A stretch of DNA of 58,656 bases. It comes from Butyrivibrio sp. INlla18. GTDB taxonomy: Bacteria; Bacillota; Clostridia; Lachnospirales; Lachnospiraceae. The stretch covers positions 1 through 58,656 of the forward strand of contig NZ_FMXK01000022.1 in assembly GCF_900103635.1 (NCBI RefSeq), written 5' to 3'. Every line of letters starts with the position of its first letter. The first letter of the stretch is position 1. Under the pieces are notes generated by a model, which had not been told where the DNA came from, ran no database searches, and saw only the letters and a list, made by a program, of their open reading frames with translations. Positions 24,650-33,506 of this stretch are shown piece by piece. The position numbers were made by a program, and so were the translations under genes.

Positions 24650-25645
24650 TTATTTAAGAGCTTCCTTTAATACCTCAAGATTACCCTCCATAACTGAAAG
24701 GTAAGTTGTTCCGTTTGCCACATCCTCAGATGTTGTAGCCTGCATAGAATCAAGTGTTAAGATGTTCTGATCCTTAGTCTTTGTGTTGTCTCTGATAGTC
24801 TCTGCAATCTTATGGTCCTTACCTTCAATTGTCATGATGCTTGAAAGTGAAAGCTCATCAACTTTACCAGCAAAGAATGTGATAGTCTCAAAGCTAGCCT
24901 CAGTCTCAGCTGAGCATCCAACAAAGGCTGCATAGTAGCTAAGGCCATAATCATCAACCATATATCTAAATGGGAATCTGTCCCCAAATAAAAGAGTCTT
25001 ATTAGAAGCCCCATTCACAACTTCTTTATACTGTTCGTTAAGATCACTTAACTTCTGACTGTAATCAACAAAGTTCTTATCGTAAACGTCCTTATTGGCT
25101 GGATCAACGCTTACCAAGGCCTCTGTGATCTTGTTGCAGATCTTTTCAGCATTGCTAAGTGAGAGCCAAACATGTTCGTCATACTCAATCTCTTCCTCTT
25201 CAGAATCGCCGTCTTCACCTTCTTCATCTTCGGCCTCCATTCCCTCTACAACCTCTTCTTCCTTGATCTCATCTGCGAGAATATCAAGAAGATCGATCAC
25301 GATCATATCCTTGTTAGTAGCTTCCTTAAGAGCATCATCAACCCATTCATCTGACTCGCCGCCGACGTAAATAAATACGTCACAGGTTGAGATCTTCATG
25401 ATATCTTCAGCTGTTGGCTGATAGCTGTGAAGATCTACGCCGTTATCAAGCAGCATAGTAACTTCTGCTGCGTCGCTATTCTCACCAAGAATAGACATAA
25501 CCCAGTCGTACTCCGGGAAGATAGTTGTTACAATCTGAAGCTTATCGCCTGAAGTTTCTGAATTTACTGATGCTGTATTTCCGCATGCACAAAGAAGGCT
25601 TACCATCATGATGGCAGCGCAAATAATAGAAATATACTTTCTCAT
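24650..25645 (-). CDS. Metal ABC transporter binding lipoprotein (ZnuA/AdcA-type) with acidic loop
   Basis: A 331-residue cluster A-I binding protein. The lipobox LLCAC gives lipidated Cys21. Metal ligands expected for the family are present: His in VDLHSYQPTAED, His in YDEHVWLSLSNA and a later Asp/Glu region. Where ZnuA proteins usually have a His-rich loop, this one has a Glu/Asp-rich stretch of about 30 residues (such as EAEDEEGEDGDSEEEEIEYD) just before the second ligand. The third His of zinc-type proteins is not obvious (GDRFPFRYMVDDYGL has none), which leaves Mn2+ as well as Zn2+ possible. First transporter gene after the small membrane protein gene. Confidence 0.9.
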   Translation of the reverse strand: MRKYISIICAAIMMVSLLCACGNTASVNSETSGDKLQIVTTIFPEYDWVMSILGENSDAAEVTMLLDNGVDLHSYQPTAEDIMKISTCDVFIYVGGESDEWVDDALKEATNKDMIVIDLLDILADEIKEEEVVEGMEAEDEEGEDGDSEEEEIEYDEHVWLSLSNAEKICNKITEALVSVDPANKDVYDKNFVDYSQKLSDLNEQYKEVVNGASNKTLLFGDRFPFRYMVDDYGLSYYAAFVGCSAETEASFETITFFAGKVDELSLSSIMTIEGKDHKIAETIRDNTKTKDQNILTLDSMQATTSEDVANGTTYLSVMEGNLEVLKEALK

Positions 25646-25714
25646 AATATTCCTCCGAAAAATATTAAATTGTCTGTTTGTTTTTTGGAAAAAAGATCTG
25701 GAATAATGAGGAAC

Positions 25715-26032
25715 TTAATTATTTAGACGTACCTTGAAAGATACTAAAGTGTTAGATAAAAAGCCACCTTTAAATGACTGAACAGTTTTAGAAACAGCAA
25801 AGATAACTGCAGCGATAGCGATAAAAAGAATTACGCCTGTACTGATCTGATTAACAAATGCTTCGCACTCAGCAATACACTGACAGATAGGGCACTCCTC
25901 ACCAGTACAGTCATGATGATACTCGTTTGCAATATAAATGTTAGAAAAGAGCATGCCAATTAAAAGCATTGCACCAACAAAAGCTGCAATACCGCTGCGC
26001 ATATAGTTTTTCTTATTATCTGCGCTATGCAT
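25715..26032 (-). CDS. Small two-helix membrane protein with Cys/His cluster, head of the metal operon
   Basis: A 105-residue protein. Helix one is GIAAFVGAMLLIGMLFSNIYIA, then a short outer loop with HHDCTGEECPICQCIAEC (two His, five Cys), then helix two, TGVILFIAIAAVIFAVS, and a basic tail. The loop would sit outside the membrane and could bind zinc. I recall similar short proteins beside zinc transporter genes in Firmicutes, without an assigned function. It precedes the binding-lipoprotein gene by 69 nt on the same strand. The start ATG at 26032 has AAAGGAG 6 nt upstream and is divergent from the chromate transporter genes. Confidence 0.75.
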   Translation of the reverse strand: MHSADNKKNYMRSGIAAFVGAMLLIGMLFSNIYIANEYHHDCTGEECPICQCIAECEAFVNQISTGVILFIAIAAVIFAVSKTVQSFKGGFLSNTLVSFKVRLNN

Positions 26033-26101
26033 GTTTATCTCCTTTCTTATATCTTTGTCTGATTCTTATTTTACTATAACAGATGTGTCAAGCCTTCTTC
26101 G

Positions 26102-26110
26102 TGATATAAT
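26102..26110 (+). promoter_or_regulatory. Extended -10 promoter of the chromate transporter pair
   Basis: TGATATAAT fits the extended -10 consensus TGnTATAAT; no clear -35 is needed. The leader would be only about 13-15 nt before the ATG at 26130. The minus-strand promoter of the metal operon (TTGACA, about 17 bp, TAAGAA) lies in the same 90-bp divergent gap. Confidence 0.5.
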
Positions 26111-26129
26111 ACATAAGCGAGGTAGACCT

Positions 26130-26675
26130 ATGAAAAAGATACTAGAACTTTTTTTGACTTTCATGAAGATAGGCGGATTCACATTTGGCGGAGGTTATGC
26201 CATGATTCCACTTATTCAAAGGGAAGTCGTTCAAAATAAAAAGTGGATAAAAGAAGAAGACATCCTAGAAATTGTAGCTATCGCAGAATCAACGCCTGGC
26301 CCTATTGCCATAAATGCCGCTACCTTTGTAGGCTACAAAGTTGCAGGTTTTGCTGGCGCTCTTGCAGCAACTGTTGGCGTTGTATTTCCTTCTTTTTTGA
26401 TAATTCTTATCATCTCATATGTACTCAAAGAATTTGAGAGCTTCAAAGGTGTTCAGTATGCCTTTAACGGAATACGTGCTGGCGTCCTAGCTCTTATTAT
26501 CAAAGCTCTTTTTAACATGTACAAGCAGTGCCCTAAAAATCTATATGCCTATATCATTATGGGAGCTGCCTTTATCTTAGCAGCCTTCCTCCATGTAAGC
26601 GTTTTGATCGTGATCATCGCTTGTGCTCTCTTTGGACTTATTACTTATCTTGCAGATGAAAGGAGGGCTAAATAA
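26130..26675 (+). CDS. Chromate transporter family half-protein 1 (ChrA-type)
   Basis: A 181-residue single-domain CHR protein. It opens with LFLTFMKIGGFTFGGGYAMIPLIQREVV and carries AIAESTPGPIAINAATFVGYKVAGFAGA, the two signatures of the family. About six membrane helices are predicted. Short CHR proteins work as pairs encoded side by side, equivalent to the two halves of long ChrA, and export chromate or possibly another anion. GAGGT lies 6 nt before ATG 26130; an in-frame extension upstream has no ribosome site. The stop and the next start share one base (TAATG). Confidence 0.92.
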   Translation: MKKILELFLTFMKIGGFTFGGGYAMIPLIQREVVQNKKWIKEEDILEIVAIAESTPGPIAINAATFVGYKVAGFAGALAATVGVVFPSFLIILIISYVLKEFESFKGVQYAFNGIRAGVLALIIKALFNMYKQCPKNLYAYIIMGAAFILAAFLHVSVLIVIIACALFGLITYLADERRAK

Positions 26676-27235
26676 TGGAGCTTTTGATCTTGTTTTGGAC
26701 CTTCTTTAAGATCGGCGCCTTTACCTTTGGTGGTGGATACGCTATGCTCCCTCTTATTCAGGAAGAAGTCATTAAGCATAACTGGCTTGATTCCAAGGCG
26801 CTTGTTGATTTCATCGCAGTAAGCGAGAGTACTCCTGGTCCCTTTGCAGTAAACATTTCAACCTATGTTGGAAGGGAAGTTGCTGGAATTCCTGGTTCTA
26901 TCTGCGCAACCTTGGGCGTTACTCTTCCATCATTTATCATCATTTTGATCGTAGCTAAGTGCTTTGAAAAATTTAAATCAAGTAAGATCGTAAAGGGATG
27001 TATGAGCGGTCTAAAGCCTGCTGTAGTGGGACTTATTGGAACTGCAGTTATTTCTGTTTCCAAGACTGTATTTATTCCTGATGGATTTAGCCTTGCTATC
27101 TTTTCTGATATAGGCTTTTATGTATCTGCAGTGATCTTCATCATATGCCTTATCCTTGCATTAAAAAAGCTACACCCAATCCTGATAATATGCTTATCAG
27201 CTGTACTGGGTATAGCTTGTGGATACTTATTGTGA
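26675..27235 (+). CDS. Chromate transporter family half-protein 2 (ChrA-type)
   Basis: A 186-residue CHR-domain partner of the preceding protein, with FWTFFKIGAFTFGGGYAMLPLIQEEVI and VSESTPGPFAVNISTYVGREVAG. The start overlaps the previous stop by one base with AGGAGG 8 nt upstream, so both halves are made together. A terminator follows at 27243-27271. The natural substrate in an anaerobe is not necessarily chromate. Confidence 0.92.
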   Translation: MELLILFWTFFKIGAFTFGGGYAMLPLIQEEVIKHNWLDSKALVDFIAVSESTPGPFAVNISTYVGREVAGIPGSICATLGVTLPSFIIILIVAKCFEKFKSSKIVKGCMSGLKPAVVGLIGTAVISVSKTVFIPDGFSLAIFSDIGFYVSAVIFIICLILALKKLHPILIICLSAVLGIACGYLL

Positions 27236-27242
27236 TCATAGG

Positions 27243-27271
27243 GATGTCAGCTTTACGCTGGCATCTTTTTT
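27243..27271 (+). terminator. Terminator of the chromate transporter pair
   Basis: A 9-bp stem (GATGTCAGC / GCTGGCATC, one G-U pair) with loop TTTAC is followed by six T. It reaches the last bases of the convergent YbaK gene. Confidence 0.8.
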
Positions 27272-27749
27272 AATCTGTGCACACATCTGCGTAGGATACT
27301 CTTACTACCTTCTCAAGATCTTTTACCGCAAGCTCTACCTGATAGCCCACTTTACCTGCAGAGAAAAAGATCTCTTCAAAATCCTGTGCTGTCTCATGGA
27401 TAGTAGTTGGGAATGACTTCTTCATTCCGATTGGAGAACAGCCTCCATGCACATAACCTGTAAGTGGCAAAAGCTCTTTTTGTGGAATCATTGAAATTGA
27501 CTTCTCAGAAACAGCCTTTGCAGCCTTTTTAAGATCAAGCTCTCTTTTAACAGGAATTACAAACACATAGTACTGATTGGATTTGCCCTGAGTTACAAGG
27601 GTTTTAAAAACTTTATCTGCATTCTCTCCAAGGATAGCTGCAATCTCTTCGCCAGACATTGTAGCATCTGGTTCATACATGTGGCTCTTGTAGTTTATCT
27701 TCTTGCCATCAAGAACTCTCATTACATTTGTCTTATCATCTTTTGCCAT
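27270..27749 (-). CDS. ybaK: Cys-tRNA(Pro)/misacyl-tRNA deacylase, YbaK/EbsC family
   Basis: A 159-residue free-standing editing protein. YbaK-type signatures are the lysine in VFKTLVTQG, PVKRELDLKKAAKA, and GYVHGGCSPIGMKK near residue 105. These enzymes hydrolyse Cys-tRNA(Pro) formed by mischarging prolyl-tRNA synthetase. Length equals the family norm. Its 3' end meets the chromate-transporter terminator; upstream lies a radical SAM gene on the same strand, 27 nt away. Confidence 0.92.
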   Translation of the reverse strand: MAKDDKTNVMRVLDGKKINYKSHMYEPDATMSGEEIAAILGENADKVFKTLVTQGKSNQYYVFVIPVKRELDLKKAAKAVSEKSISMIPQKELLPLTGYVHGGCSPIGMKKSFPTTIHETAQDFEEIFFSAGKVGYQVELAVKDLEKVVRVSYADVCTD

Positions 27750-27776
27750 TGATACTGCCTTTCTACTTCTAAAAAA

Positions 27777-28655
27777 TTATATATCAAACAGACTCATCTG
27801 CTGGTACTTCTCTGGAAATTCGCTCATATACTTAAAGCAAGCATCGGGCTTTGACATCATGCCGTGTTCGTTACAGATTTTGTAGAATAATGTCATCAGC
27901 TCTTTTGCCCTGGGGCTTGGCACCTCATAGGCATTTCCATATTCACTAATATACTTGTGCTTAAGGCCTGGAAAATGTTTATCAAGGGCTTCGTAGTAAT
28001 ACTCTCTGTCACCTTCTCTAAGAGTAAGTCCCATTCCAAAATCAATGATTCCCTTAACGCCAACTCTTGTGCACTCTTCAAGTATAGACCTAATATTCTC
28101 TTCTGTGTCATTTATATACGGAAGGATCGGACACAGCCACACAATAGTTGGAATGCCTCTCTCCTGCATCTTGGCAAGAACTTCTATACGCCTCTTGGTA
28201 TTGCAGACATTTGGTTCAATTATCTTACAAAGCTCATTGTCGTAAGTTGTAAGAGTCATCTGAACTACGCATTTAGTGGCTTTATTGATATCATCCAAAA
28301 GATCTATATCTCGCAGGATCCTGTCTGACTTGGTCTGTATTGCTAGTCCAAATCCATATTGATAAATTTTCTCAAGACATCTCCTAGTAAGTCCAAGCTG
28401 CTCCTCACAGTGCATATATGGATCAGACATTGCTCCTGTTCCTATCATACACTTTTTTCTCTTGGACTTAAGAGTCCTTTCAAGGAGCTCTGGTGCATTC
28501 TGCTTAACTTCAACATCTTCAAACTCATGAGTAAACTGGTAGCACTTACTTCTGCTATCACAATAAATGCAGCCATGAGTACATCCTCTGTAAATGTTCA
28601 TGCCTACTTGCCCATTGTTTCCAGTTAATATACCTTTTGCGTCAACAAAATGCAT
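27777..28655 (-). CDS. SPL-family radical SAM protein
   Basis: A 292-residue radical SAM enzyme. The cluster motif CTHGCIYC (CxxxCxxC) is at about residues 25-32 after the start MHFVDAKGILTGNNGQVGMNIYRG. The context resembles the SPL/Rv2578c-like group related to spore photoproduct lyase (GYGFGLAIQTKS-like strand, VVQMTLTTYDNELCKIIEP, WLCPILPYINDTEENI). It should make a 5'-deoxyadenosyl radical from SAM with a [4Fe-4S] cluster. Substrate unknown; members of this group are not necessarily DNA photolyases. Confidence 0.88.
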   Translation of the reverse strand: MHFVDAKGILTGNNGQVGMNIYRGCTHGCIYCDSRSKCYQFTHEFEDVEVKQNAPELLERTLKSKRKKCMIGTGAMSDPYMHCEEQLGLTRRCLEKIYQYGFGLAIQTKSDRILRDIDLLDDINKATKCVVQMTLTTYDNELCKIIEPNVCNTKRRIEVLAKMQERGIPTIVWLCPILPYINDTEENIRSILEECTRVGVKGIIDFGMGLTLREGDREYYYEALDKHFPGLKHKYISEYGNAYEVPSPRAKELMTLFYKICNEHGMMSKPDACFKYMSEFPEKYQQMSLFDI

Positions 28656-28786
28656 TCTGCGCCCTCATAAGTATAATCCGTCTTTCTTGCCCATAATTAT
28701 AACAATAATTTCTTCATCTGTTCTAGGCTCTTTTTAAGTGGTATTGTAATATACAAATGTGATGAACAAATGAAGGTGATACCACT

Positions 28787-29746
28787 ATGGAAAACTTAGT
28801 CTTTAGCTTAAACGCAACACTGCCTATATTTTCCCTTATGATCTTGGGATATATATTTAATAAAATTGGACTTATAGATGACAAAGCAGCTTCATGGATG
28901 AACAAATTTGTTTTTAAAGTAGCTCTTCCAGTCTTGTTATTTGAAGATCTTGCTAAACAGGACTTCGCCGGAACCTGGGACGGTAAATTTGTCCTTTTCT
29001 GCTTTGTTGTTACTATTATCAGCATCGCTGGAATATATCTTTTATCTCGCGCACTCATCAAGGATACAGGTAAAAGAGGTGAATTCGTGCAGGGAGCATA
29101 TAGAAGTAGCGCCGCCCTTCTTGGAATCGCCTTTATACACAACATTTATGGTGAAGCTAGCTCCGGCATGGCTCCACTCATGATACTCGGAAGCGTTCCT
29201 CTTTATAATATTTTTGCTGTAACAATTCTCATGTTTACTGCTGAAGATAATGGAAATGAAAAAGACTCAAAGAAAATATTTAAGAAAACTGCTAAAGGAA
29301 TTATCACAAACCCTATAATTCTAGGCATTGCAGTAGGCCTTTTGTGGTCTCTACTTCAGATTCCTATGCCTAAGATAGGCGAGTCGATTGTAAATAATAT
29401 AGCAAAGCTCGCAACTCCTCTAGGACTCATGTCTATAGGTGCGACCTTCGATTTCAAAAAGGCTGCAAAGGACGTAAAGCCAGCCCTTGCTGCTACATTT
29501 ATCAAGTTGTTCTTACTAGTTGCTATCTTTATTCCGGTAGCTGTAAGCTTCGGATTTAGAGGTGAGCAGATTGTGGCACTTCTTGTTATGCTTGGCTCTG
29601 CCACAACTGTAAGCTGTTTTATAATGGCTAAGAGCATGGGCCATGAAGGAACACTTAGTAGCAGCATCATTATGATGACAACCTTTGGATGTTCCTTCTC
29701 TCTGGCCTTTTGGCTCTTTATGTTAAAAACATTTGGAATAATTTAA
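28787..29746 (+). CDS. AEC (auxin efflux carrier) family transporter
   Basis: A 319-residue membrane protein with about ten helices. It opens with LNATLPIFSLMILGYIFNKIGLID and carries AYRSSAALLGIAFI and ATPLGLMSIGATFDF, typical of bacterial AEC carriers. These carry malate, malonate or amino-acid-like anions in characterised cases; the substrate here is unknown. AAGG lies about 10 nt before the ATG. Its stop overlaps the stop of the convergent AraC-type regulator (shared TTAA at 29743-29746). Confidence 0.9.
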   Translation: MENLVFSLNATLPIFSLMILGYIFNKIGLIDDKAASWMNKFVFKVALPVLLFEDLAKQDFAGTWDGKFVLFCFVVTIISIAGIYLLSRALIKDTGKRGEFVQGAYRSSAALLGIAFIHNIYGEASSGMAPLMILGSVPLYNIFAVTILMFTAEDNGNEKDSKKIFKKTAKGIITNPIILGIAVGLLWSLLQIPMPKIGESIVNNIAKLATPLGLMSIGATFDFKKAAKDVKPALAATFIKLFLLVAIFIPVAVSFGFRGEQIVALLVMLGSATTVSCFIMAKSMGHEGTLSSSIIMMTTFGCSFSLAFWLFMLKTFGII

Positions 29747-30582
29747 TTCTTCTTTTTTACAGGTATGCAGATCTCACTGACATAATCCTGAGATGTTGGA
29801 TCTCCTGGAAGATAATTTTCCAGATCCACATCTGGAATAAGTTCATACTCTGCAACAGGAAGCCACTCTTTATAGATTCTCTCCCACATTGCCTGTATTG
29901 CATCTGGAGATGATCCAACGCATTTAAAGATTGCCCAGTCATACTCAGGAACATGGATGATCTCAAATCCCTCTGGCACGCCCTTTACATCTGATGCCTT
30001 GCATCCAATTCCATATTTAAAAACATTTCCATTAGTCTTGTTCTGAGCACAAACTCCAAGATAGCTTGGCACCTTGCTATACTCCTTATTTGCAAAGTAC
30101 TCATTCCAAAAAGCTGGAATCTCCTTCTCACTTGTCTCAGCATTAAAATCCTTTGCGTGCACAAGCAGATCCATTGACTCCCATTTTTCAATTTTGTATT
30201 CCATGATACTACCTCCTTCAATTGTAATCCGGACGGTATACCTGCTCATGAACTGAATAGGCTCTCCCTTTTTGGCCTGCGCAGGTGAAACACCATGAAA
30301 CCTTGTAAAAGCCTTAGTAAAGCTTTCTGGTGAATCGTAACCATATTTAAGTGCAATATCTATAACCTTCTCATTTCCTTTTGCCAGTTCAGATCCAGCC
30401 TGAGACAATCTTCTTTTTCTAAGATACTCCGCTGGAGTCATTCCTGTCAGTAAAGTGAACGCTCTCTGGAAATGAAATGCAGACAGATTAACACTCTTTG
30501 CTATATCAGCAAGTGTAACTTCATTAGTCAGGTTCTGCTCCATATATTCTATTGCATCATTGATCGTCCTTACCCAATCCAT
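29743..30582 (-). CDS. AraC-family regulator with GyrI-like effector domain
   Basis: A 279-residue regulator in the Rob/TipA-like arrangement. The N-terminal AraC DNA-binding domain has two helix-turn-helices (ADIAKSVNLSAFHFQRAF, and VIDIALKYGYDSPESFTKAF, then FHGVSPAQAK), at about 10-105. The C-terminal GyrI-like domain (about 125-279) binds hydrophobic or cationic small molecules in related proteins. It may control drug efflux or resistance genes, possibly the modifying enzymes upstream at 30647-34262. Start at 30582 has GGAGGG 7 nt upstream. Confidence 0.9.
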   Translation of the reverse strand: MDWVRTINDAIEYMEQNLTNEVTLADIAKSVNLSAFHFQRAFTLLTGMTPAEYLRKRRLSQAGSELAKGNEKVIDIALKYGYDSPESFTKAFTRFHGVSPAQAKKGEPIQFMSRYTVRITIEGGSIMEYKIEKWESMDLLVHAKDFNAETSEKEIPAFWNEYFANKEYSKVPSYLGVCAQNKTNGNVFKYGIGCKASDVKGVPEGFEIIHVPEYDWAIFKCVGSSPDAIQAMWERIYKEWLPVAEYELIPDVDLENYLPGDPTSQDYVSEICIPVKKKN

Positions 30583-30646
30583 CGGTATCCCTCCTTTCAC
30601 TATTGATTCTAAGGTTATACCCAAATACAATCCTGTCTTTTATTGC

Positions 30647-31606
30647 TTAATTCTGTCGGATAATTATTAATCCATTCTTTCTGATATCGTCTAGTTCCTC
30701 TGCGCTCAGACAGCCACTCTGATATAGCCTTAAATATTCCTTGGATACATCAGAATCAAAAATTAAGACATCGTCTGAATTGATAGTCACATCTACGCCT
30801 TCACGATATAGCTCAACAATAGGATGTGTCTTTAAATCAGCCACTCTTCCCAAAAGGTAATTACTAGATGGCGTGATATTCAGCCTGATATGATTATCTA
30901 CAAGAAAACGTATAACTGAAGGATCACTCACAGCTGCAATTCCATGCTGCACCTCTTCAAGCTCAAGCTCCTCCACAGCTCGTCTAACATCTTCTGCTGT
31001 TCCCCACTCACCAACATGTGCCTTAAGCCTTAGTCCTTCCGCCTTGGCTCTGCGATAAATTGATTTGAAGTTTTCTATTGGCTGCGCCAATTCATCTCCA
31101 TATAGATCAATTGAATAAAAAGCTTTACATCCCCAGAAATAAGATAAGCAATCCTCTAAATATGCTATATCACAGTGCCTAGACATTCCTATCTGAAGTC
31201 TCAGTTCAATATCTGGAGCAATTTCTTTACGCGCAGTTTCAAACGCTTCCACAAGTTCATCTATGTCTCCATGGAAAAACTCTCCAAGTCCCCATACATC
31301 TTCGCCAATTTCAAGGATGCTGACTCCATCCTCTTTTGCCTGCTCAAACGTCGCTCTTATGAGCATCTTACGACCTTCAGTTAAATTAAAATAATTCCCT
31401 ATATTCTCTGCATTCCAAGAATGCATCTCATCCATTGAATTAAGTGGCTTAGTTATTGGCTTTATATCTCTTCCAGTCTTTTCTAACAAGAACCTTCTAC
31501 TTCCACCAAGTACAAAGTGATTATGAAGGTCGGCTTTTGGGCATCTCCTGATAGCCTCGAGATTACCTTGTTTTAATGCCTCTACAAAATCCATTCTGTC
31601 CGTCAC
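30647..31606 (-). CDS. Adenosine deaminase family protein
   Basis: A 319-residue metal-dependent deaminase. Zinc ligands and catalytic residues are visible in order: CPKADLHNHFVLGGS (HxH), AHVGEW (His), the Glu/His segment EEVQHGIAA and INSDDVLIFD (Asp). The family hydrolyses adenosine, adenine or related N-substituted purines to the keto form plus ammonia. The start is a GTG at 31606 or an ATG 12 nt later; neither has a strong ribosome site, and the gene begins 8 nt after the ANT(6)-like gene, so it may be coupled. Substrate specificity is not certain. Confidence 0.88.
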   Translation of the reverse strand: MTDRMDFVEALKQGNLEAIRRCPKADLHNHFVLGGSRRFLLEKTGRDIKPITKPLNSMDEMHSWNAENIGNYFNLTEGRKMLIRATFEQAKEDGVSILEIGEDVWGLGEFFHGDIDELVEAFETARKEIAPDIELRLQIGMSRHCDIAYLEDCLSYFWGCKAFYSIDLYGDELAQPIENFKSIYRRAKAEGLRLKAHVGEWGTAEDVRRAVEELELEEVQHGIAAVSDPSVIRFLVDNHIRLNITPSSNYLLGRVADLKTHPIVELYREGVDVTINSDDVLIFDSDVSKEYLRLYQSGCLSAEELDDIRKNGLIIIRQN

Positions 31607-31614
31607 CCATGTTT

Positions 31615-32487
31615 TCAGAAAATGCTTGCCGCGTTTTCATCCATTTCTTTCACAGTACTGAAGTATTTGAAACTATTATCAGCTTCCTGGCTGTCAAAGA
31701 CGAAATTGCCATGTTCTGCCACCAATTTTGAAACATCTATGAACAGCCTGCACATAGATTCCACGGCGCTCCACATGTCGTTAACATCGGCGCCGCAATA
31801 AGTATCCAGATACTTCTGCCACTCTTCCTCAGAGAGCCATTTCTTCATATACTTTCCGGATTTACCGACGCTGACAGAATAACCTGTCAGTTCTCCTATT
31901 TTCCAGGAAAGCATCTTTTCAAGCTGCTTTCTGACCACGAAGTTCAACATATCCTGTGCATATGTCACTTCTTTTCTCCAAAGGCCCTTTGCGATATTGT
32001 TAAGGCACCACCAGAATTCGTTGCAGACGGCCGCATACTGTTCCTTTGACGGCCGATGGACTAAATAAGTTTCTTCCGATGCCTCGGGAATCGGCGGAAG
32101 AATTCCATCTTTATCAAGCAAAATCTTGCACAAGCTGTCTTCCGTAACATTTTCCTTTGCATGTGGGATCGATTTCACAGTAAGATCCAGCCGGTTCCCA
32201 TCCGTGAAGATCATAAGCCAGCCATAGGAGTTTTCTTTATCACTCGGATAATCCGGATGTTCGTCCGGATACTGCATAAACAAGATATCCCCGAATCTTT
32301 TGATCCACTCCCTGTCCCTTATAAAGGATCCGGTTTCTTCTACGACATAAACAATGTCATAATCCTGAAAAATATCCTTTGGTGCATTGGGATTGGTTCG
32401 TGATCCATTCATATAAACAGCTCGGATTCTGGCATCTTCCTTCGCTGTACGCAGGATCAGTCCCATCATATCTTTCTCTGTGTGCAT
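31615..32487 (-). CDS. ANT(6)-like aminoglycoside 6-adenylyltransferase family protein
   Basis: A 290-residue nucleotidyltransferase of the AadE/ANT(6) family. The catalytic motif GSRTNPNAPKDIFQDYDIVY (GSR then DYD metal ligands) is at about residues 28-47, followed by IMQYPDE-like and WLMIFTDGNRLDLTV strands. Later blocks are CNEFWWCLNNIAKGLWRKE and MLSWKIGELTGYSVSVGKSGKYMKKWL. Family members transfer AMP from ATP to streptomycin-type aminoglycosides; chromosomal homologues need not confer resistance. Base composition of this gene is visibly more GC-rich than the neighbours (about half G+C on the line at 32041), a hint of transfer. Confidence 0.88.
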   Translation of the reverse strand: MHTEKDMMGLILRTAKEDARIRAVYMNGSRTNPNAPKDIFQDYDIVYVVEETGSFIRDREWIKRFGDILFMQYPDEHPDYPSDKENSYGWLMIFTDGNRLDLTVKSIPHAKENVTEDSLCKILLDKDGILPPIPEASEETYLVHRPSKEQYAAVCNEFWWCLNNIAKGLWRKEVTYAQDMLNFVVRKQLEKMLSWKIGELTGYSVSVGKSGKYMKKWLSEEEWQKYLDTYCGADVNDMWSAVESMCRLFIDVSKLVAEHGNFVFDSQEADNSFKYFSTVKEMDENAASIF

Positions 32488-32521
32488 TTATCATTTACCT
32501 CGCGTTATTAATTAAGAAGTC

Positions 32522-33502
32522 TTAGGCATTTCTTTCATCATTAATAACATGAATCAGTGATCCGCCCTCAATTACTCCCTTAAGCTCAGTCTTCAAAAAA
32601 GCCGGACGAATATCATTGTTTACAAGCTCATCGAGGGCAACCCATTCCAGTTTCTCGTCATCATCAGTTGAAGTTTCAAATATAGCCTCCTTGGGCATAT
32701 CCATTAAATAGTAATACTCTAACTCATGACAATCTTTGCCATCAATTGCTCCTCCCACGCCACGAAAGAAGTTCTCGCATATTATAGCAATACGTCTTGC
32801 TGTACATTTCGCACCTGTTTCCTCGTATGTTTCCCTTTCAACGCAAGACTTGGAATCCTCTCCCAAATGAACACCACCACCGATCATATAGTAGTATCCG
32901 CCATACTTGGACTTTACAAACAGCATCTTATTATCGCGAACAATAATAGCTCCGGTCCTATACCTAAACCAATAATTGTCCTTTTCCATGCCACAATCAA
33001 AATACTTCGGAATTCTCACAAAAAAGTGCCCATCATCCTTCCCGACAACTTTTCCGCCATTCTTTTGCATGACTTTCTGCGAGGCGATATTATCTTTATT
33101 TACTCGGAGATATATCTCGTCCTCCGGTATTATTTTCCTTGCCTCAAGGAGAGTAAGTTTAAGGCCCGCTGTGGCATAACCTTTTCCCCGTTCATCTCTC
33201 CTGATGCTATAGCCTATATGGCCGGCGCCACTCTTAAGTGCTTCTGTGAGATGATGTCTGATACGAAATTCTCCAACCAGACGCCCCTCATCCCAAAGGT
33301 AATAGTATGTTTCCGGCACAAACCAGTCAGGCATATTAACCGGGTGTTCATAAGAAATCAACGTCGGTAAAACCTTCTCGATATAATCATCGTAAGAAAC
33401 TCCGTTATACGGATTTGTTAAACCATTTTCGTCTGTTGGAAGTGCTGTAGTGTATTCCCACTGAGCTTTAGCATCTATTTCATTTATTTTACGCAGTTCC
33501 AT
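32522..33502 (-). CDS. GNAT acetyltransferase - Nudix hydrolase fusion
   Basis: A 326-residue fusion. Residues about 1-170 form a GNAT domain: the acetyl-CoA loop is HIGYSIRRDERGKGYATAGL and a late strand reads NIASQKVMQKNGGKVVG. Residues about 180-320 form a Nudix domain: GGGVHLGEDSKSCVERETYE, then ETGA, fits GX5EX7REUXEEXGU with one substitution. So one chain may acetylate a substrate and hydrolyse a nucleoside diphosphate derivative. The start is set at 33502, with AAAGGA upstream, 4 nt after the methyltransferase gene; an in-frame extension to 33712 overlaps that gene in another frame and is not credible. Confidence 0.88.
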   Translation of the reverse strand: MELRKINEIDAKAQWEYTTALPTDENGLTNPYNGVSYDDYIEKVLPTLISYEHPVNMPDWFVPETYYYLWDEGRLVGEFRIRHHLTEALKSGAGHIGYSIRRDERGKGYATAGLKLTLLEARKIIPEDEIYLRVNKDNIASQKVMQKNGGKVVGKDDGHFFVRIPKYFDCGMEKDNYWFRYRTGAIIVRDNKMLFVKSKYGGYYYMIGGGVHLGEDSKSCVERETYEETGAKCTARRIAIICENFFRGVGGAIDGKDCHELEYYYLMDMPKEAIFETSTDDDEKLEWVALDELVNNDIRPAFLKTELKGVIEGGSLIHVINDERNA

Positions 33503-33506
33503 TTTT

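Noticed and set aside
26032..26130. Zur box in the divergent gap of the metal operon
   Set aside because: The best candidate around TCGTGATATAATACA does not form the expected palindrome.
32726..33370. A 214-codon plus-strand frame
   Set aside because: It is antisense to the GNAT-Nudix gene, has no ribosome site, and its translation has no recognisable domain.
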